From: Hyphomicrobiales bacterium
Lineage (GTDB): Bacteria; Pseudomonadota; Alphaproteobacteria; Rhizobiales; Rhizobiaceae
Assembly (NCBI GenBank): GCA_900473045.1
Contig: UCKS01000007.1
Location: 129,122-193,121, forward strand
Direction of reading: 5' to 3'
Length of the DNA: 64,000 nucleotides
A program made the position numbers and the translations under genes. Below, one piece after another: positions 45,098-57,121 of this stretch (its first letter is position 1; each line of letters opens with the position of its first letter). The notes beneath the pieces are model-generated. The model had not been told where the DNA came from. It saw only the letters and a program-made list of their open reading frames with translations, and searched no databases.

Positions 45098-45140
45098 ATC
45101 TCCCCCCTTGGGGGGGGAGATGTCCCGGAGGGACAGAGGG
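45098..45140 (-). repeat. palindromic intergenic repeat, family A, copy 4
   Basis: Inverted partner of copy 3, about 52 bases away, with a diverged GTCCCGGAGGGAC segment. Same paired layout as upstream of smc. Confidence 0.75.
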
Positions 45141-45174
45141 CGTTACCCTGGGCAGAACGAGAACAGTGAAACCG

Positions 45175-46185
45175 CTACTCCCCATTCACGAACGCCATGT
45201 CCTGCACCGTCAAAGGCACGTGGCGAAGCTCGCGGTTGACGAGGAAGTTTTCGGTTTCCTCGACCGTATCGGCAAGCTCGACCGCCGCATCGTAGCGCGC
45301 GCGAAAAGCCTCGATGATCTCGTTGACGATGACCTCCGGTGCCGACGCGCCCGCCGACAGGCCGACTGTAGAGATATCGGCGAAATCATCCCAGTCGATT
45401 TCCGACGCGCGCTGGACAAGCACCGATTTTTTCGCACCGGCCCGCAGCGCCACTTCGACCAGGCGCTTGGAGTTCGACGAATTCGGTGCGCCGACGATGA
45501 TGAAATGGTCGCAGCCGGGAGCCGCCTGTTTCACGGCTTCCTGGCGATTGGTCGTGGCATAGCAGATCGAATCGGCGGCAGGTGCCGTAAGATTGGGAAA
45601 GCGTTCATGCAGCCGCTTGATGACGCCGGCGGTGTCATCGACCGACAGCGTCGTCTGGGTGACGAAGCCGAGGTTTTCCGTATCCGGCGGCATATAGATT
45701 TCGGCGTCCTCGACCGTCTCGACCAGCGACACGGCGCCTTCCGGCAGTTGCCCCATCGTGCCGATGACTTCCGGGTGTCCGGCATGGCCGATCAGCACGA
45801 CATGACGGCCGAGCTTCTGGTGGCGCATGGCCTGCTTGTGGACCTTGGAAACCAGCGGGCATGTGGCGTCAAGGTAAAAGAGATTGCGCTCCGTCGCGTC
45901 GGCAGGCACGGACTTAGGCACGCCATGGGCGGAAAACACCACCGGCTGCTTGCGATGCTCCGGCGGGATCTCGTCGAGTTCCTCGACGAAGATTGCGCCC
46001 TTGGCTTCAAGCCCCTCGACGACGTAGCGGTTGTGAACGATCTCGTGGCGGACATAGACCGGCGCGCCGTATTCCTTCAGCGCCAGAACGACGATCTGGA
46101 TCGCCCGGTCAACGCCGGCACAAAAGCCGCGCGGGCCGCAGAGGCGCAGGGTGATCGGTGTCTTTGCTGGAGGGGACGTCGCCAT
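45175..46185 (-). CDS. ispH: 4-hydroxy-3-methylbut-2-enyl diphosphate reductase
   Basis: Last step of the MEP isoprenoid pathway, forming IPP and DMAPP. 336 aa iron-sulfur enzyme with the three cluster cysteines in [26 protein letters not shown] and [11 protein letters not shown]. Catalytic Glu/Thr region [11 protein letters not shown] and [11 protein letters not shown] are visible. Lies between DUF1304 and thrB, the usual rhizobial order. Confidence 0.97.
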   Translation of the reverse strand: MATSPPAKTPITLRLCGPRGFCAGVDRAIQIVVLALKEYGAPVYVRHEIVHNRYVVEGLEAKGAIFVEELDEIPPEHRKQPVVFSAHGVPKSVPADATERNLFYLDATCPLVSKVHKQAMRHQKLGRHVVLIGHAGHPEVIGTMGQLPEGAVSLVETVEDAEIYMPPDTENLGFVTQTTLSVDDTAGVIKRLHERFPNLTAPAADSICYATTNRQEAVKQAAPGCDHFIIVGAPNSSNSKRLVEVALRAGAKKSVLVQRASEIDWDDFADISTVGLSAGASAPEVIVNEIIEAFRARYDAAVELADTVEETENFLVNRELRHVPLTVQDMAFVNGE

Positions 46186-46188
46186 TGA

Positions 46189-46554
46189 TCAGAATGCCAG
46201 TAAGGTGAAAACGAGGGCGAGAATTGCCGGCCCGCCCTGCACAAGCAGGATGCGCGGCTTGACCGACCATGCGCCATATATAGCGGCAACGATCACGCAC
46301 ACAAGGAAGAACAGCTTCAACCGCATGGCAAATTCGGGCGGCGAAGCGATCAGCGACCAGACAAGGCCGGCCGCGAGAAAGCCGTTATAGAGCCCCTGAT
46401 TGGCCGCAAGAACCCTGGTCGCCTCCGCCTGCTCCGCCGTCATCCGGAAGACCTTGCGCCCCTGCGGGCCGGTCCAGAGAAACATTTCAAGCACGAGAAA
46501 GCCGGCATGCAGGAGCGCCGTCAAGGCGATCAGGATGTTTGCAAGAATGGCCAT
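46189..46554 (-). CDS. DUF1304 membrane protein
   Basis: 121 aa, about four hydrophobic helices, DUF1304 family (LHAGFLVLEMFLWTGPQGRKVF, NQGLYNGFLAAGLVWSL). Unknown function. Three bases before the ispH start, so co-transcribed with it. Confidence 0.88.
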   Translation of the reverse strand: MAILANILIALTALLHAGFLVLEMFLWTGPQGRKVFRMTAEQAEATRVLAANQGLYNGFLAAGLVWSLIASPPEFAMRLKLFFLVCVIVAAIYGAWSVKPRILLVQGGPAILALVFTLLAF

Positions 46555-46587
46555 TCGATTCTCTCCGGCGGCGATACTGTGCCGAGC

Positions 46588-47334
46588 TTATGTCTTCCGC
46601 CGGAAGATGAAAATCCCGCTGATGACGACCAGTGCTCCCGCCAGCCCATACCAGGTCAGCGCATATTGCAGATGGCTGTTGGGCAGGTCGAACTGGGTGA
46701 CGCCGCCGATCGGCATGCCGCCCTCGTGCGGCGCTGCGTCTGCATCGATGAAGAACGGCACGACCTTGGCCGGGTCGAGACCGACGCTTGAGGCCATGAC
46801 GTCGAGGTCCTTCCAGTAGAAGATGTTCTTGGCGACATCATTGTCGGGCACCGCCCAGGACGGTTTTTCGAGCAACTTGGCGCGGGAAAGCCCGGTCACG
46901 GTCTGCTCGCCGGTCAACTGGCCCTGCTTGCGCATTTCCGGCTCTTTGGCCTCGAAAGTGACAAAACCGCGATTGACGAGAACGATCTGGCCATCTGTTC
47001 GTTGCAGCGGCGTGTAGACGTAATAACCGGTGCGGCCGCCGTATGTGGCGAAGAAATGCCGTTCCTTGTTGTTGAGATAGGTGCCGGTGACGCGCACGGT
47101 ACGGTAATCGACATCCTCGCCGGCCTTGGCCAAAGCCTCGATATCAGCAAGATCGGCCGGAGGTGCCGCGCGGCGCTCGGCAATCGACGCCAGAAGCCCC
47201 TCTTTCCAGGCAAGCCGCTCCATCTGCCATGTGCCGAGCGCCAGCAGGATCACCAGCGCCACCAGAACCACAACGATGCCAATGATGCGGCGGGCAAGCC
47301 CGCCGCTCTTCTTGTCAGAGACAGTATCAGCCAC
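46588..47334 (-). CDS. SURF1 family oxidase assembly protein
   Basis: Inner-membrane factor helping heme a insertion into CtaD. 248 aa from GTG 47334, overlapping the DUF983 stop by eight bases; ATG 47358 would overlap by 32. One TM near the N-terminus (IIGIVVVLVALVILLALGTWQ) and one near the C-terminus (LQYALTWYGLAGALVVISGI). SURF1 motifs LGTWQMERLAWKE and VLVNRGFV are present. Confidence 0.93.
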   Translation of the reverse strand: MADTVSDKKSGGLARRIIGIVVVLVALVILLALGTWQMERLAWKEGLLASIAERRAAPPADLADIEALAKAGEDVDYRTVRVTGTYLNNKERHFFATYGGRTGYYVYTPLQRTDGQIVLVNRGFVTFEAKEPEMRKQGQLTGEQTVTGLSRAKLLEKPSWAVPDNDVAKNIFYWKDLDVMASSVGLDPAKVVPFFIDADAAPHEGGMPIGGVTQFDLPNSHLQYALTWYGLAGALVVISGIFIFRRKT

Positions 47335-47710
47335 GATCGATTTCGCCCTGGTGTGCATTGTTGCGGAATTGCAGCGTGATCAGGATGCCCTTGAGCATAC
47401 GCATGAGGACCAGGCTGAAGACGATGGCGAGCGGTATCCACAGCAGGAAATGCACCCAGAGCGGCGGATTGATATTGACCTCCATCCAGAGTGCTGCCCC
47501 GACGACGACGAAGCCGACGATCAGGATGACGAAGACGACCGGCCCGTCGCCGGCATCGGCAAATGAATAATCCAGGCCGCAACTCGCGCAGGCCGGCTTC
47601 ATCGTCAGGAAGCCGTCAAACAGCTTGCCCTCGCCGCATCGGGGGCAAAGCCCCCTGATCCCGGCCTTGACCGGCTCGACCGGCGGGAAATGTGCGCTGT
47701 CTTCGTTCAT
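47327..47710 (-). CDS. DUF983 zinc-ribbon membrane protein
   Basis: 127 aa: an N-terminal zinc ribbon (GLCPRCGEGKLFDGFL, CASCGLDYS) and two TM helices (VVFVILIVGFVVVGAALW, FLLWIPLAIVFSLVLMRML). DUF983 proteins sit in alphaproteobacterial oxidase clusters next to SURF1; role unproven. Its usual upstream neighbour ctaE is separated here by a toxin-antitoxin pair. Confidence 0.9.
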   Translation of the reverse strand: MNEDSAHFPPVEPVKAGIRGLCPRCGEGKLFDGFLTMKPACASCGLDYSFADAGDGPVVFVILIVGFVVVGAALWMEVNINPPLWVHFLLWIPLAIVFSLVLMRMLKGILITLQFRNNAHQGEIDRG

Positions 47711-47840
47711 TCGGACTTTCCAAACTGTTCGCCAGTACGTGGCGCGGGATATTCAACCGACTACGTAACGCCGGTTCTGCTCGTCGTCCAATGGCAAAGC
47801 CTGCGACAAAGACGCCTTTTGCAAGGGAATGACCGCCTCC

Positions 47841-48134
47841 TCAAGAAGCAGAGCGATCCGCTACGATCGTCAGTTTCAACCCGAGTGTATTGACGATCTT
47901 GTGAAGCGTTTCAAAACGGGCCTTGGATCCGCCCCGGAGAGATTTATAGAGGCTCTCGCGACCCAGCCCCGAGGCCTTGGCAATCTCTGTCATTCCCCGC
48001 GCTTTGGCCACGTCTCCGAGTGCCGCGATGAAGACATCAGGATTTTCGTCCTCCATGGCAGCGGTCAAATATTCTGCGACAAGCTCGTCGTCGTCCAGAA
48101 ATTCGGATGCGTCGAATCTTGCGATGGTTGTCAT
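47841..48134 (-). CDS. HTH antitoxin (HI1420-type addiction module)
   Basis: 97 aa with a C-terminal helix-turn-helix (AKARGMTEIAKASGLGRESLYKSL) and the family ending FETLHKIVNTLGLKLTIV. Antitoxin of a toxin-first type II pair; overlaps the toxin stop by four bases (ATGA). Expected to bind the toxin and the operator at 48444-48461. Confidence 0.88.
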   Translation of the reverse strand: MTTIARFDASEFLDDDELVAEYLTAAMEDENPDVFIAALGDVAKARGMTEIAKASGLGRESLYKSLRGGSKARFETLHKIVNTLGLKLTIVADRSAS

Positions 48135-48442
48135 GATTGATCCTTCCGAAGATGTTTCGCCATCTTCAAGGCGGCCGCGATATCCCGCTTCTGACCGGAT
48201 TTGTCGCCCCCGATCAAAAGCAGATAAACAACCTCACCGGTACGCTTGAAATAGAGACGGTAACCGGGTCCGTAATGGATCCGCATTTCCAAGACACCCT
48301 CGCCGACCGGCGAGCAGTCCCCAAGATTGCCGAACTCGGCGGACCGGATCCGCACAAGAATTCTAGCTTTCGCCCGCTGGTCCCGCAGCGAAAACAGCCA
48401 ATCCCTGAAAACATCGGTTGTTTCAAATACGAGCATGACCAT
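48131..48442 (-). CDS. RelE/ParE-fold toxin (HI1419-type)
   Basis: 103 aa RelE/ParE-superfamily toxin: FRDWLFSLRDQRAKARILVRI, EMRIHYGPGYRLYFKR, VVYLLLIGGDKSGQKRDIAAAL. Such toxins act as ribosome-dependent mRNA interferases or gyrase poisons. ATG 48442 (or 48436) is two bases from the operator palindrome, so no normal Shine-Dalgarno fits. Confidence 0.88.
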   Translation of the reverse strand: MVMLVFETTDVFRDWLFSLRDQRAKARILVRIRSAEFGNLGDCSPVGEGVLEMRIHYGPGYRLYFKRTGEVVYLLLIGGDKSGQKRDIAAALKMAKHLRKDQS

Positions 48443-48443
48443 T

Positions 48444-48461
48444 TGTATCCGAATAGATACA
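48444..48461 (-). promoter_or_regulatory. operator palindrome of the toxin-antitoxin pair
   Basis: TGTATC-N6-GATACA, a perfect 6-6-6 dyad immediately upstream of the toxin start; likely autoregulation by the antitoxin. Transcription starting inside it would give a nearly leaderless mRNA. Confidence 0.7.
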
Positions 48462-48494
48462 CATCGTCAATCTAAGCATGAGAGCTGAAACAGA

Positions 48495-48518
48495 AACGGC
48501 CGCATCGCTGCGGCCGTT
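48495..48518 (-). terminator. terminator after ctaE
   Basis: 10-bp stem AACGGCCGCA / TGCGGCCGTT with a 4-nt loop, 23 bases after the ctaE stop; followed on the minus strand by TCTGTTTC. Confidence 0.75.
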
Positions 48519-48540
48519 CGGAAGTCTCGCGGTTGGTCGA

Positions 48541-49419
48541 TCACATATGAGCGATCGGAGCACCCCAGCCGCCCCAGATGTAGATCGAGAAGAACAGGAA
48601 CAGCCAGACCACATCGACGAAATGCCAGTACCAGGCGGCGGCTTCGAAGCCGAAATGCTGCTTCGGGGTAAAGTCGCCCTTCAGCGAGCGGATCAGGCAG
48701 ATGCCCAGGAAGATCGTGCCGACCAAGACGTGGAAGCCATGGAAGCCGGTGGCCATGAAGAAGGTCGCGCCGTAGATCGAATCCTTGAAGGCGAACGGAG
48801 CGTGGACATATTCGTAGGCCTGAACGCCCGAGAACAGGATGCCGAGCAGCACGGTCAGCGTCAGGCCGTTGATCAGGCCCTTGCGGTCGCCGTGCAGCAG
48901 GGCATGGTGCGCCCAGGTGACCGTGGTGCCGGACAGCAGCAGGATGACGGTGTTGTACAGCGGCAGGTGCCAGGGATCGAGAACCTCGATGCCCTTCGGC
49001 GGCCATACACCGCCGGTAAAGACCGAGCGCGTTGCCTGGATGGCTTCGCCCGGGAACAGGCTGGCATCGAAATAGGCCCAGAACCAGGCAACGAAGAACA
49101 TCACTTCCGAAGCAATGAACATGATCATGCCGTAGCGCAGGTGCAGCGACACGACGCGGGTGTGGTGGCCCTCGTGCGCTTCCTTGATGGTGTCCGACCA
49201 CCAGCCGTACATCGTGTAGAGCACGACGGCGAGACCGATGAAGAAGAACCACGGATGCGCCCAGTCGAGACCGAACAGGTGCAGCGTGCCGCCCGACAGG
49301 TATCGCATATAGCCGACACCGCCGAAGGCCATGACGAAGGCGCCGATCGAGGCGATCAGCGGCCAAGGGCTCGGATCGATGATGTGGTAGTCGTGGTTTT
49401 TCTGGTGCGCATCGGCCAT
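48541..49419 (-). CDS. ctaE: cytochrome c oxidase subunit III
   Basis: Subunit III of the aa3-type oxidase, 292 aa with about seven TM helices. [21 protein letters not shown] start and the [14 protein letters not shown] motif are typical, as is the [13 protein letters not shown] segment. Minus strand, downstream of ctaG; a terminator follows. Confidence 0.97.
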   Translation of the reverse strand: MADAHQKNHDYHIIDPSPWPLIASIGAFVMAFGGVGYMRYLSGGTLHLFGLDWAHPWFFFIGLAVVLYTMYGWWSDTIKEAHEGHHTRVVSLHLRYGMIMFIASEVMFFVAWFWAYFDASLFPGEAIQATRSVFTGGVWPPKGIEVLDPWHLPLYNTVILLLSGTTVTWAHHALLHGDRKGLINGLTLTVLLGILFSGVQAYEYVHAPFAFKDSIYGATFFMATGFHGFHVLVGTIFLGICLIRSLKGDFTPKQHFGFEAAAWYWHFVDVVWLFLFFSIYIWGGWGAPIAHM

Positions 49420-49484
49420 GTGGACTATCCCCGAAAAGTCTTTCTCATGTCGTCATTTCCGGCATAGCCGAAAACTGTGATCTG

Positions 49485-50093
49485 TCAAAGTTTGTTGTCA
49501 GTTTCGCCGGGCTTTACCGTCAGCGCCGCAACCGGCTTTGACGGCTCGCGTGCGTAGAACGTGTAGGACAGCGTCAGCGTGTTGATCCCCTTGGTCTCAA
49601 CCGCCTTGACGATTTCCGGATCGACGAAGAACACCACCGGCATCTTCAGGTCTTCGCCCGGCTGCAGCGTCGTCTCGGTGAAGCAGAAGCACTCGACCTT
49701 GTTGAAATAGGCCCCGGCCGCCATTGGCGTCACGTTGAAGACCGCCTGACCGGTCGTCGCCTTTTTCGCCATATTGGTTGCCTCGAACTCGATCTGCACG
49801 GTTTCGCCGATCTTCAGTTCGATCTCGCGCTGCACCGGCTTAAAGCTCCAGGGCAAGTCAGATGCGATGTTGGCATCGAACGTCACCTTGATCTTCTTGT
49901 CGAGGACGACGTCGGAGGCCTGTTCGACGCGTTTGGTCGTACCGTTATAGCCGGTCACCCTGCAGAACATGTCGTAGAGCGGCACGGCGGCATAGGCCAT
50001 GCCTGTCATGCCGACGACGAAGGCGATGCAGGAACCGACGATAACGCCGTTTGCCCGTTCCTTCCTCTGCCCTGGGGTTTTGATCGGTGCCAT
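49485..50093 (-). CDS. ctaG: cytochrome c oxidase copper chaperone CtaG (Cox11)
   Basis: Delivers copper to the CuB site of CtaD. 202 aa: one N-terminal TM (about 18-36), [13 protein letters not shown], and the copper-binding CFCF motif in [15 protein letters not shown]. The soluble domain faces the periplasm. Confidence 0.97.
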   Translation of the reverse strand: MAPIKTPGQRKERANGVIVGSCIAFVVGMTGMAYAAVPLYDMFCRVTGYNGTTKRVEQASDVVLDKKIKVTFDANIASDLPWSFKPVQREIELKIGETVQIEFEATNMAKKATTGQAVFNVTPMAAGAYFNKVECFCFTETTLQPGEDLKMPVVFFVDPEIVKAVETKGINTLTLSYTFYAREPSKPVAALTVKPGETDNKL

Positions 50094-50102
50094 GATCGTT
50101 CC

Positions 50103-50243
50103 TTACTGAACCATGCCGTTGCTGAACTTGATCAGCGTGACGACATAGAAAATGGCAACGAGGCCGAAGAGCACGATACCGAGCGCGATATTGCGGCCGC
50201 GGCGCGACTTCTTCTGGGCGTCCGTGAGTGTCACGAGTTCCAT
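50103..50243 (-). CDS. CoxF-like small membrane protein, 46 aa
   Basis: Short gene: [20 protein letters not shown] then a single TM (about 20-37) and KFSNGMVQ. Its ATG overlaps the ctaB stop (TGATG). CoxF-type proteins occupy this place, between ctaB and ctaG, in other rhizobia; exact role in oxidase assembly unclear. Confidence 0.85.
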   Translation of the reverse strand: MELVTLTDAQKKSRRGRNIALGIVLFGLVAIFYVVTLIKFSNGMVQ

Positions 50244-51199
50244 CAGGCAACCTTTCCTGCAGTAAGCCACAGTGTGGTAATCAGGTGATCGACCATCAGC
50301 GCGGAGAAGATCGCGAAGAGATAGAGGATCGAAAATGCAAACAGCTTCTTGGCCGGGACCATCTTCTCGTCACCCTCCGGCATGCGGTGCACGCCGATCG
50401 AGTACCAGATGAAACCCAGACCAAGGGCGGCAGCGAAAACGCCGTAACCGATGCTCGAAAAACCGAGGATGGTCGGCACGACGCCGATGATGGCCGTCAA
50501 AACGGCGTAGATGACGATCTGCGTCTTGGTGGTTGCCTCGCCCGAAACGTTCGGCAGCATCGGCACGCCGACGGCACCGTAATCGCGCATCTTGAACAGG
50601 GCCAGCGCCCAGAAATGGGCCGGCGTCCAGAGGAACGTGATGAGGAAGAGGACGATGCTCTCGATGGCGATGCCGTTGGTGACGCAGGCCCAGCCGATCA
50701 TTGGCGGGAAGGCACCGGCAGCACCGCCGATGACGATATTCTGCGGCGTCGAGCGCTTCAGCCACATCGTGTAGATCACCACGTAGAAGAAGATCGTAAA
50801 CGCAAGCAGACCGGCCGACAGCCAGTTGACGACGATGCCGAGAATGCAGACGGAGAACGCCGACAGCGTCAGGCCGAAAGACAGCGCCTCGTTCGGCATG
50901 ATCTTGCCAGCCGGGATCGGACGCTTGGCCGTACGGGTCATGATGGCGTCGATATCCGCGTCGTACCACATGTTGAGGGCACCGGAGGCTCCAGCACCCA
51001 CGGCGATACAGAGTATCGCAATGAAACCGATGAATGGATTGATGTGCCCGGGTGCCATCACCATGCCAGCGAGGCCCGTAAACACCACCAGCGACATGAC
51101 GCGCGGCTTCAGCAGCTCGAAGTAATCGCGCGCAGAGGCTTCGGAGAGACGAACGCCGCCTTCCGTGCCGATCGCTTCGTGATTGTCGATAACCTGCAT
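50243..51199 (-). CDS. ctaB: heme O synthase (protoheme IX farnesyltransferase)
   Basis: UbiA-family prenyltransferase adding farnesyl to heme b, the precursor of heme a. 318 aa from ATG 51199 with about nine TM helices. Motifs [20 protein letters not shown] and [24 protein letters not shown]. The longer frame upstream contains repeat sequence. Overlaps the small gene by one base. Confidence 0.96.
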   Translation of the reverse strand: MQVIDNHEAIGTEGGVRLSEASARDYFELLKPRVMSLVVFTGLAGMVMAPGHINPFIGFIAILCIAVGAGASGALNMWYDADIDAIMTRTAKRPIPAGKIMPNEALSFGLTLSAFSVCILGIVVNWLSAGLLAFTIFFYVVIYTMWLKRSTPQNIVIGGAAGAFPPMIGWACVTNGIAIESIVLFLITFLWTPAHFWALALFKMRDYGAVGVPMLPNVSGEATTKTQIVIYAVLTAIIGVVPTILGFSSIGYGVFAAALGLGFIWYSIGVHRMPEGDEKMVPAKKLFAFSILYLFAIFSALMVDHLITTLWLTAGKVA

Positions 51200-51303
51200 G
51201 TCCAGTCCTTGGATTTGTCCGGCGCATCCATGGCGCCGTGTTGCCGGGCGTTCCCGGCCTTGAGAGAAGCCGCTGTTTCGAGTGGCTTCGACCCTGCGCT
51301 GAA

Positions 51304-51329
51304 CGAAGCCGCCGTTTCCGGCGGCTTCG
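51304..51329 (-). terminator. hairpin between ctaD and ctaB
   Basis: Perfect 11-bp stem CGAAGCCGCCG / CGGCGGCTTCG with a 4-nt loop, 16 bases after the ctaD stop; no U-run. Probably a partial terminator or mRNA-stability element that lowers ctaB expression relative to ctaD. A weaker similar motif lies at about 51265-51300. Confidence 0.6.
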
Positions 51330-51344
51330 GATTGCATGCGGCGC

Positions 51345-53962
<2,618 letters not shown>

Positions 53963-54397
53963 TATAGTGTCTCCCTGGGCGCTTGATCAGGATCAAACCG
54001 TAACGCAGAATCCTTAGCCATACTGAAGCGCTTCAAACCACAGTTTGATGAACGCCGCAACATCTGTCCATTCAAGCCCATGCGGCATTTTGCGCAAACG
54101 ACGCTTTTCACACAAACTGTTAAGGCCCTGCGGGCCTTACGGATACCGGCAGCGCGAAAAGCGGCGCTGGTTAACCGGTATTTCACGCCACTCTCCCCGC
54201 CCCTATACCATATATGAAGCGAGCCCGGCACTCCATCGGCGCTGTCTTACAGTGCGGATTGACGCCTGCTTGCCGTTTTAGGCCTGTTCAGGAGCCCCAT
54301 TTCCGCCACACCGGGCTGGAATGTACCGCACGGGGCTTTTCATTTGCGGCTACGCGCTTCAAGAATAGCCAGACTGATTCTTAAGTTTGAGGTTTAC
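53963..54397. other. intergenic region upstream of ctaC and the IalB-like gene
   Basis: About 435 bases between divergent genes; should hold both promoters. A perfect hairpin TAAGGCCC / GGGCCTTA (54121-54139) is the clearest structure. No gene recognised. Confidence 0.5.
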
Positions 54398-54937
54398 ATG
54401 GGCCTGTCCCTCCTTTCCCGGCTGCCGATCGCGGCGTTCGGACTTGCTGCCACTCTCCTTTCCTATACGGCAGCGGCCCAACAGCCCGGAGCACAACAGC
54501 CAGGTACACCCGGCACCGTGAAATCCAACCACGGCGCATGGTCGATCGTCTGCGACCAGCCGGCGGGCGCCACTGCAGAGCAATGCGCTCTGATGCAGAA
54601 CGTCATTGCCGAAGACCGGCCTGAGGTCGGACTCTCGGTCGTCGTTCTGAAGACGGCGGACCGTAAAGCGAAGATTCTCCGCGTTCTGGCCCCGCTCGGC
54701 GTGCTTCTGCCGAACGGCCTTGGCCTCAACGTCGATGGCAAGGATATCGGCCGCGCCTATTTCGTCCGCTGCTTCTCCGACGGCTGCTATGCCGAAGTCG
54801 TTCTGGAAGACGAACTGCTGAAAACCTTCCGGTCCGGCGCACAGGCAACCTTCATCGTCTTCCAGTCTCCGGAAGAAGGTATCGGCATTCCGGTCGACCT
54901 GAAGGGCTTTGGCGAAGGCTACGACGCGCTGCCGTAA
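54398..54937 (+). CDS. invasion-associated locus B (IalB) family protein
   Basis: 179 aa. Signal peptide (to about 28, TAAAQQ), a short Pro/Gln-rich linker (QQPGAQQPGTPG), then the IalB domain: HGAWSIVCDQPAGATAEQCALMQ, LRVLAPLGVLLPNGLGLNVDG, RCFSDGCYAEVVLED. Four Cys probably form two disulfides. IalB proteins are periplasmic/surface-associated and linked to host interaction in Bartonella; here the role is unknown. Confidence 0.92.
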   Translation: MGLSLLSRLPIAAFGLAATLLSYTAAAQQPGAQQPGTPGTVKSNHGAWSIVCDQPAGATAEQCALMQNVIAEDRPEVGLSVVVLKTADRKAKILRVLAPLGVLLPNGLGLNVDGKDIGRAYFVRCFSDGCYAEVVLEDELLKTFRSGAQATFIVFQSPEEGIGIPVDLKGFGEGYDALP

Positions 54938-54941
54938 GGCA

Positions 54942-55265
54942 TTACGCAAACCCAAGGAATACGGCCAGCAAACGGTTTACCGAAACCATCGTTTCAGCAT
55001 TGAGCTTGCCGAATGGCGCACCGACTTTATCCCGGCGCATCGTCATGACCTTGTCCAGCATAATCTGCGACGGCTTGCGCAAGCCGTTTTCATCGTCGGG
55101 CTCGACGGTTATGCGCAAAAGCGGCGTATCCTGAAGTGTCCCTGAAATGAGCAATACGGTAACGGTGGGCGCCTGATCGAAAAGGTCGGACTGAATGATC
55201 AGCGCGGGCCGGGGTTTGCCGAAATCCCCTGGCAAAGCGATGGTCACAAGATCGCCTCGCTTCAT
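54942..55265 (-). CDS. mazF: MazF/PemK-type toxin
   Basis: Type II mRNA interferase, 107 aa: MKRGDLVTIALPGDFGKPRPALIIQSD is the MazF start with the catalytic Arg in KPRPALI; SQIMLDKVMTMRRDKVG and MVSVNRLLAVFLGF end the domain. Overlaps the antitoxin stop by four bases. Ends four bases from the convergent IalB-like stop. Confidence 0.93.
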   Translation of the reverse strand: MKRGDLVTIALPGDFGKPRPALIIQSDLFDQAPTVTVLLISGTLQDTPLLRITVEPDDENGLRKPSQIMLDKVMTMRRDKVGAPFGKLNAETMVSVNRLLAVFLGFA

Positions 55266-55483
55266 TCATAGACCTCACTGAGATCGGCAAAAGCGGAATC
55301 CATGAAGCCCGCCAGGTCGTCATCTGCGGCCTCGGCCAGCGCAATGATCAAGGATTGGCGTCGGCATTCAACTGCAAAACCTGCCTTTCGCGAATCCGGC
55401 ACCCAAATCTGCAACGGGCGAAGACCGGCCGCCCGCATGGCGTCCCTTCGCTGTTGAACACGCTCGTTCAAAGCCTTTGCCAT
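55262..55483 (-). CDS. mazE: MazE-family antitoxin (DUF3018)
   Basis: 73 aa: MAKALNERVQQRRDAMRAAGLRPLQIWVPDSRK and ECRRQSLIIALAEA, the conserved DUF3018 pattern, and an acidic toxin-binding tail (DDLAGFMDSAFADLSEVYE). AGGAG lies before the ATG. Operator candidate upstream at 55502. Confidence 0.9.
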   Translation of the reverse strand: MAKALNERVQQRRDAMRAAGLRPLQIWVPDSRKAGFAVECRRQSLIIALAEAADDDLAGFMDSAFADLSEVYE

Positions 55484-55501
55484 CTGCGTCAGCTCCTATT
55501 C

Positions 55502-55513
55502 GTTACATGTAAC
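55502..55513 (-). promoter_or_regulatory. 12-bp palindrome upstream of mazEF
   Basis: GTTACATGTAAC is fully self-complementary and lies 19 bases upstream of the mazE start; plausible binding site for MazE-MazF autoregulation. Confidence 0.6.
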
Positions 55514-55628
55514 ATAACCTCCAGAACCGGCTTGTCAATAATAACAACCAGACCGCAAACTCAAAACTTGCGGCCATAGTGACGCGTCTCTACATGAGAA
55601 TGAACAGACACATTCCGGAGCTTCGCCC

Positions 55629-57044
55629 ATGAACACCGATCTCATCAAACTGTTCGACAGCGACGAGGCTGCCATCCGCGAGGTTTTGGCGCAGACATTG
55701 GCGGGCGCCGATGATGGGGAACTGTTCATCGAACACAGCCAGTCGGAATCGCTGTCCTTCGACAATGGCCGCCTGAAGGGCGGCAGCTTCAACACCGACC
55801 AGGGCTTTGGGCTGCGGGCCGTGGCCGGCGAAGCGGTCGGTTATGCCCATGCGGGCGATCTTTCACTTTCGGCCCTGAAGCGGGCGGCCGATGCGGTCGG
55901 CGCCGTCACGCGCGGCTATTCCGGCACCTATGCCGCCGCCCCACAGCGCACCAACAAGAAGCTTTATGGCGACGAGAACCCGATCGGCGAACCGAGCTTC
56001 GAGGCCAAGGTGGCGCTGCTGCAGGAGATCGACGCCTATCTGCGCGCCAAGGACCCGAAGGTCCGCCAAGTGACGGCCTCGATTGCCGCCAGCTGGCAGG
56101 TGATCGACATCCTGCGGGCCGATGGCGAGCGCATGCACGATATCCGGCCGATGACCCGTCTCAACATTTCCGTCGTCGTCGGCGAAGGCGACCGGCAGGA
56201 AGCCGGCTCCTACGGCGCCGGCGGCCGTCGCGGCTTTGGCGATTTCGTCGCCGTCGACAACTGGCAGCGCGGTGCCGACGAAGCCCTCCGTCAGGCATTG
56301 GTCAATCTCGATGCCATCGATGCTCCTGCCGGCACCATGGACGTGGTTTTGTCCTCCGGCTGGCCGGGCGTCATGCTGCATGAGGCGGTCGGCCACGGGC
56401 TGGAAGGCGATTTCAATCGCAAGAAGACGTCGGCCTTTGCCGGGCTGCTGGGTCAACAGGTTGCGGCCAAGGGCGTGACCGTCGTCGATGACGGCACGAT
56501 CGAGAGCCGCCGCGGCTCGCTCACCATCGATGACGAGGGAACGCCATCCGCCTATAACGTGCTGATCGACGACGGCAAGCTGGTCGGTTACATGCAGGAC
56601 CGCCAGAACGCCCGGCTGATGGGCATGAAGGCGACCGGCAACGGACGGCGTGAATCCTACGCGCATGTCCCGATGCCGCGCATGACCAACACCTATATGC
56701 TGGGCGGCGACAAGAGCCCGGAAGAGATCATCGCTTCAGTCAAGAAGGGTATCTATGCCGTCTCGTTCGGCGGCGGCCAGGTGGACATCACCTCGGGCAA
56801 GTTCGTCTTCGGCTGCACCGAGGCCTACCTGATCGACAACGGCAAGATCGGCGCGCCGGTCAAGGGCGCCATGCTGATCGGCAACGGGCCGGATGCGATG
56901 CAGCGGATCACAATGATCGGCAACGACATGAAGCTCGATACCGGCGTGGGCAATTGCGGCAAGGGCGGCCAATGGGTGCCCGTCGGCGTCGGCCAACCGC
57001 ATCTGCGCATGAACGACACGACGGTGGGCGGCACGCAGGCCTGA
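55629..57044 (+). CDS. tldD: metalloprotease TldD
   Basis: Zinc-dependent protease that acts with TldE/PmbA (not in this window) to cut peptides, including antibiotic precursors and antitoxin CcdA in E. coli. 471 aa; zinc motif HEAVGHGLEGDF and the conserved Cys in FVFGCTEAYLI. GGAG lies before ATG 55629. Confidence 0.97.
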   Translation: MNTDLIKLFDSDEAAIREVLAQTLAGADDGELFIEHSQSESLSFDNGRLKGGSFNTDQGFGLRAVAGEAVGYAHAGDLSLSALKRAADAVGAVTRGYSGTYAAAPQRTNKKLYGDENPIGEPSFEAKVALLQEIDAYLRAKDPKVRQVTASIAASWQVIDILRADGERMHDIRPMTRLNISVVVGEGDRQEAGSYGAGGRRGFGDFVAVDNWQRGADEALRQALVNLDAIDAPAGTMDVVLSSGWPGVMLHEAVGHGLEGDFNRKKTSAFAGLLGQQVAAKGVTVVDDGTIESRRGSLTIDDEGTPSAYNVLIDDGKLVGYMQDRQNARLMGMKATGNGRRESYAHVPMPRMTNTYMLGGDKSPEEIIASVKKGIYAVSFGGGQVDITSGKFVFGCTEAYLIDNGKIGAPVKGAMLIGNGPDAMQRITMIGNDMKLDTGVGNCGKGGQWVPVGVGQPHLRMNDTTVGGTQA

Positions 57045-57121
57045 TTGGTTTTCGAAAAAGCCGTTTTTTTGAGACCCGGCGGCTATGACCGCCCGTTACC
57101 TCACTTGAGACGACCCTTCCC

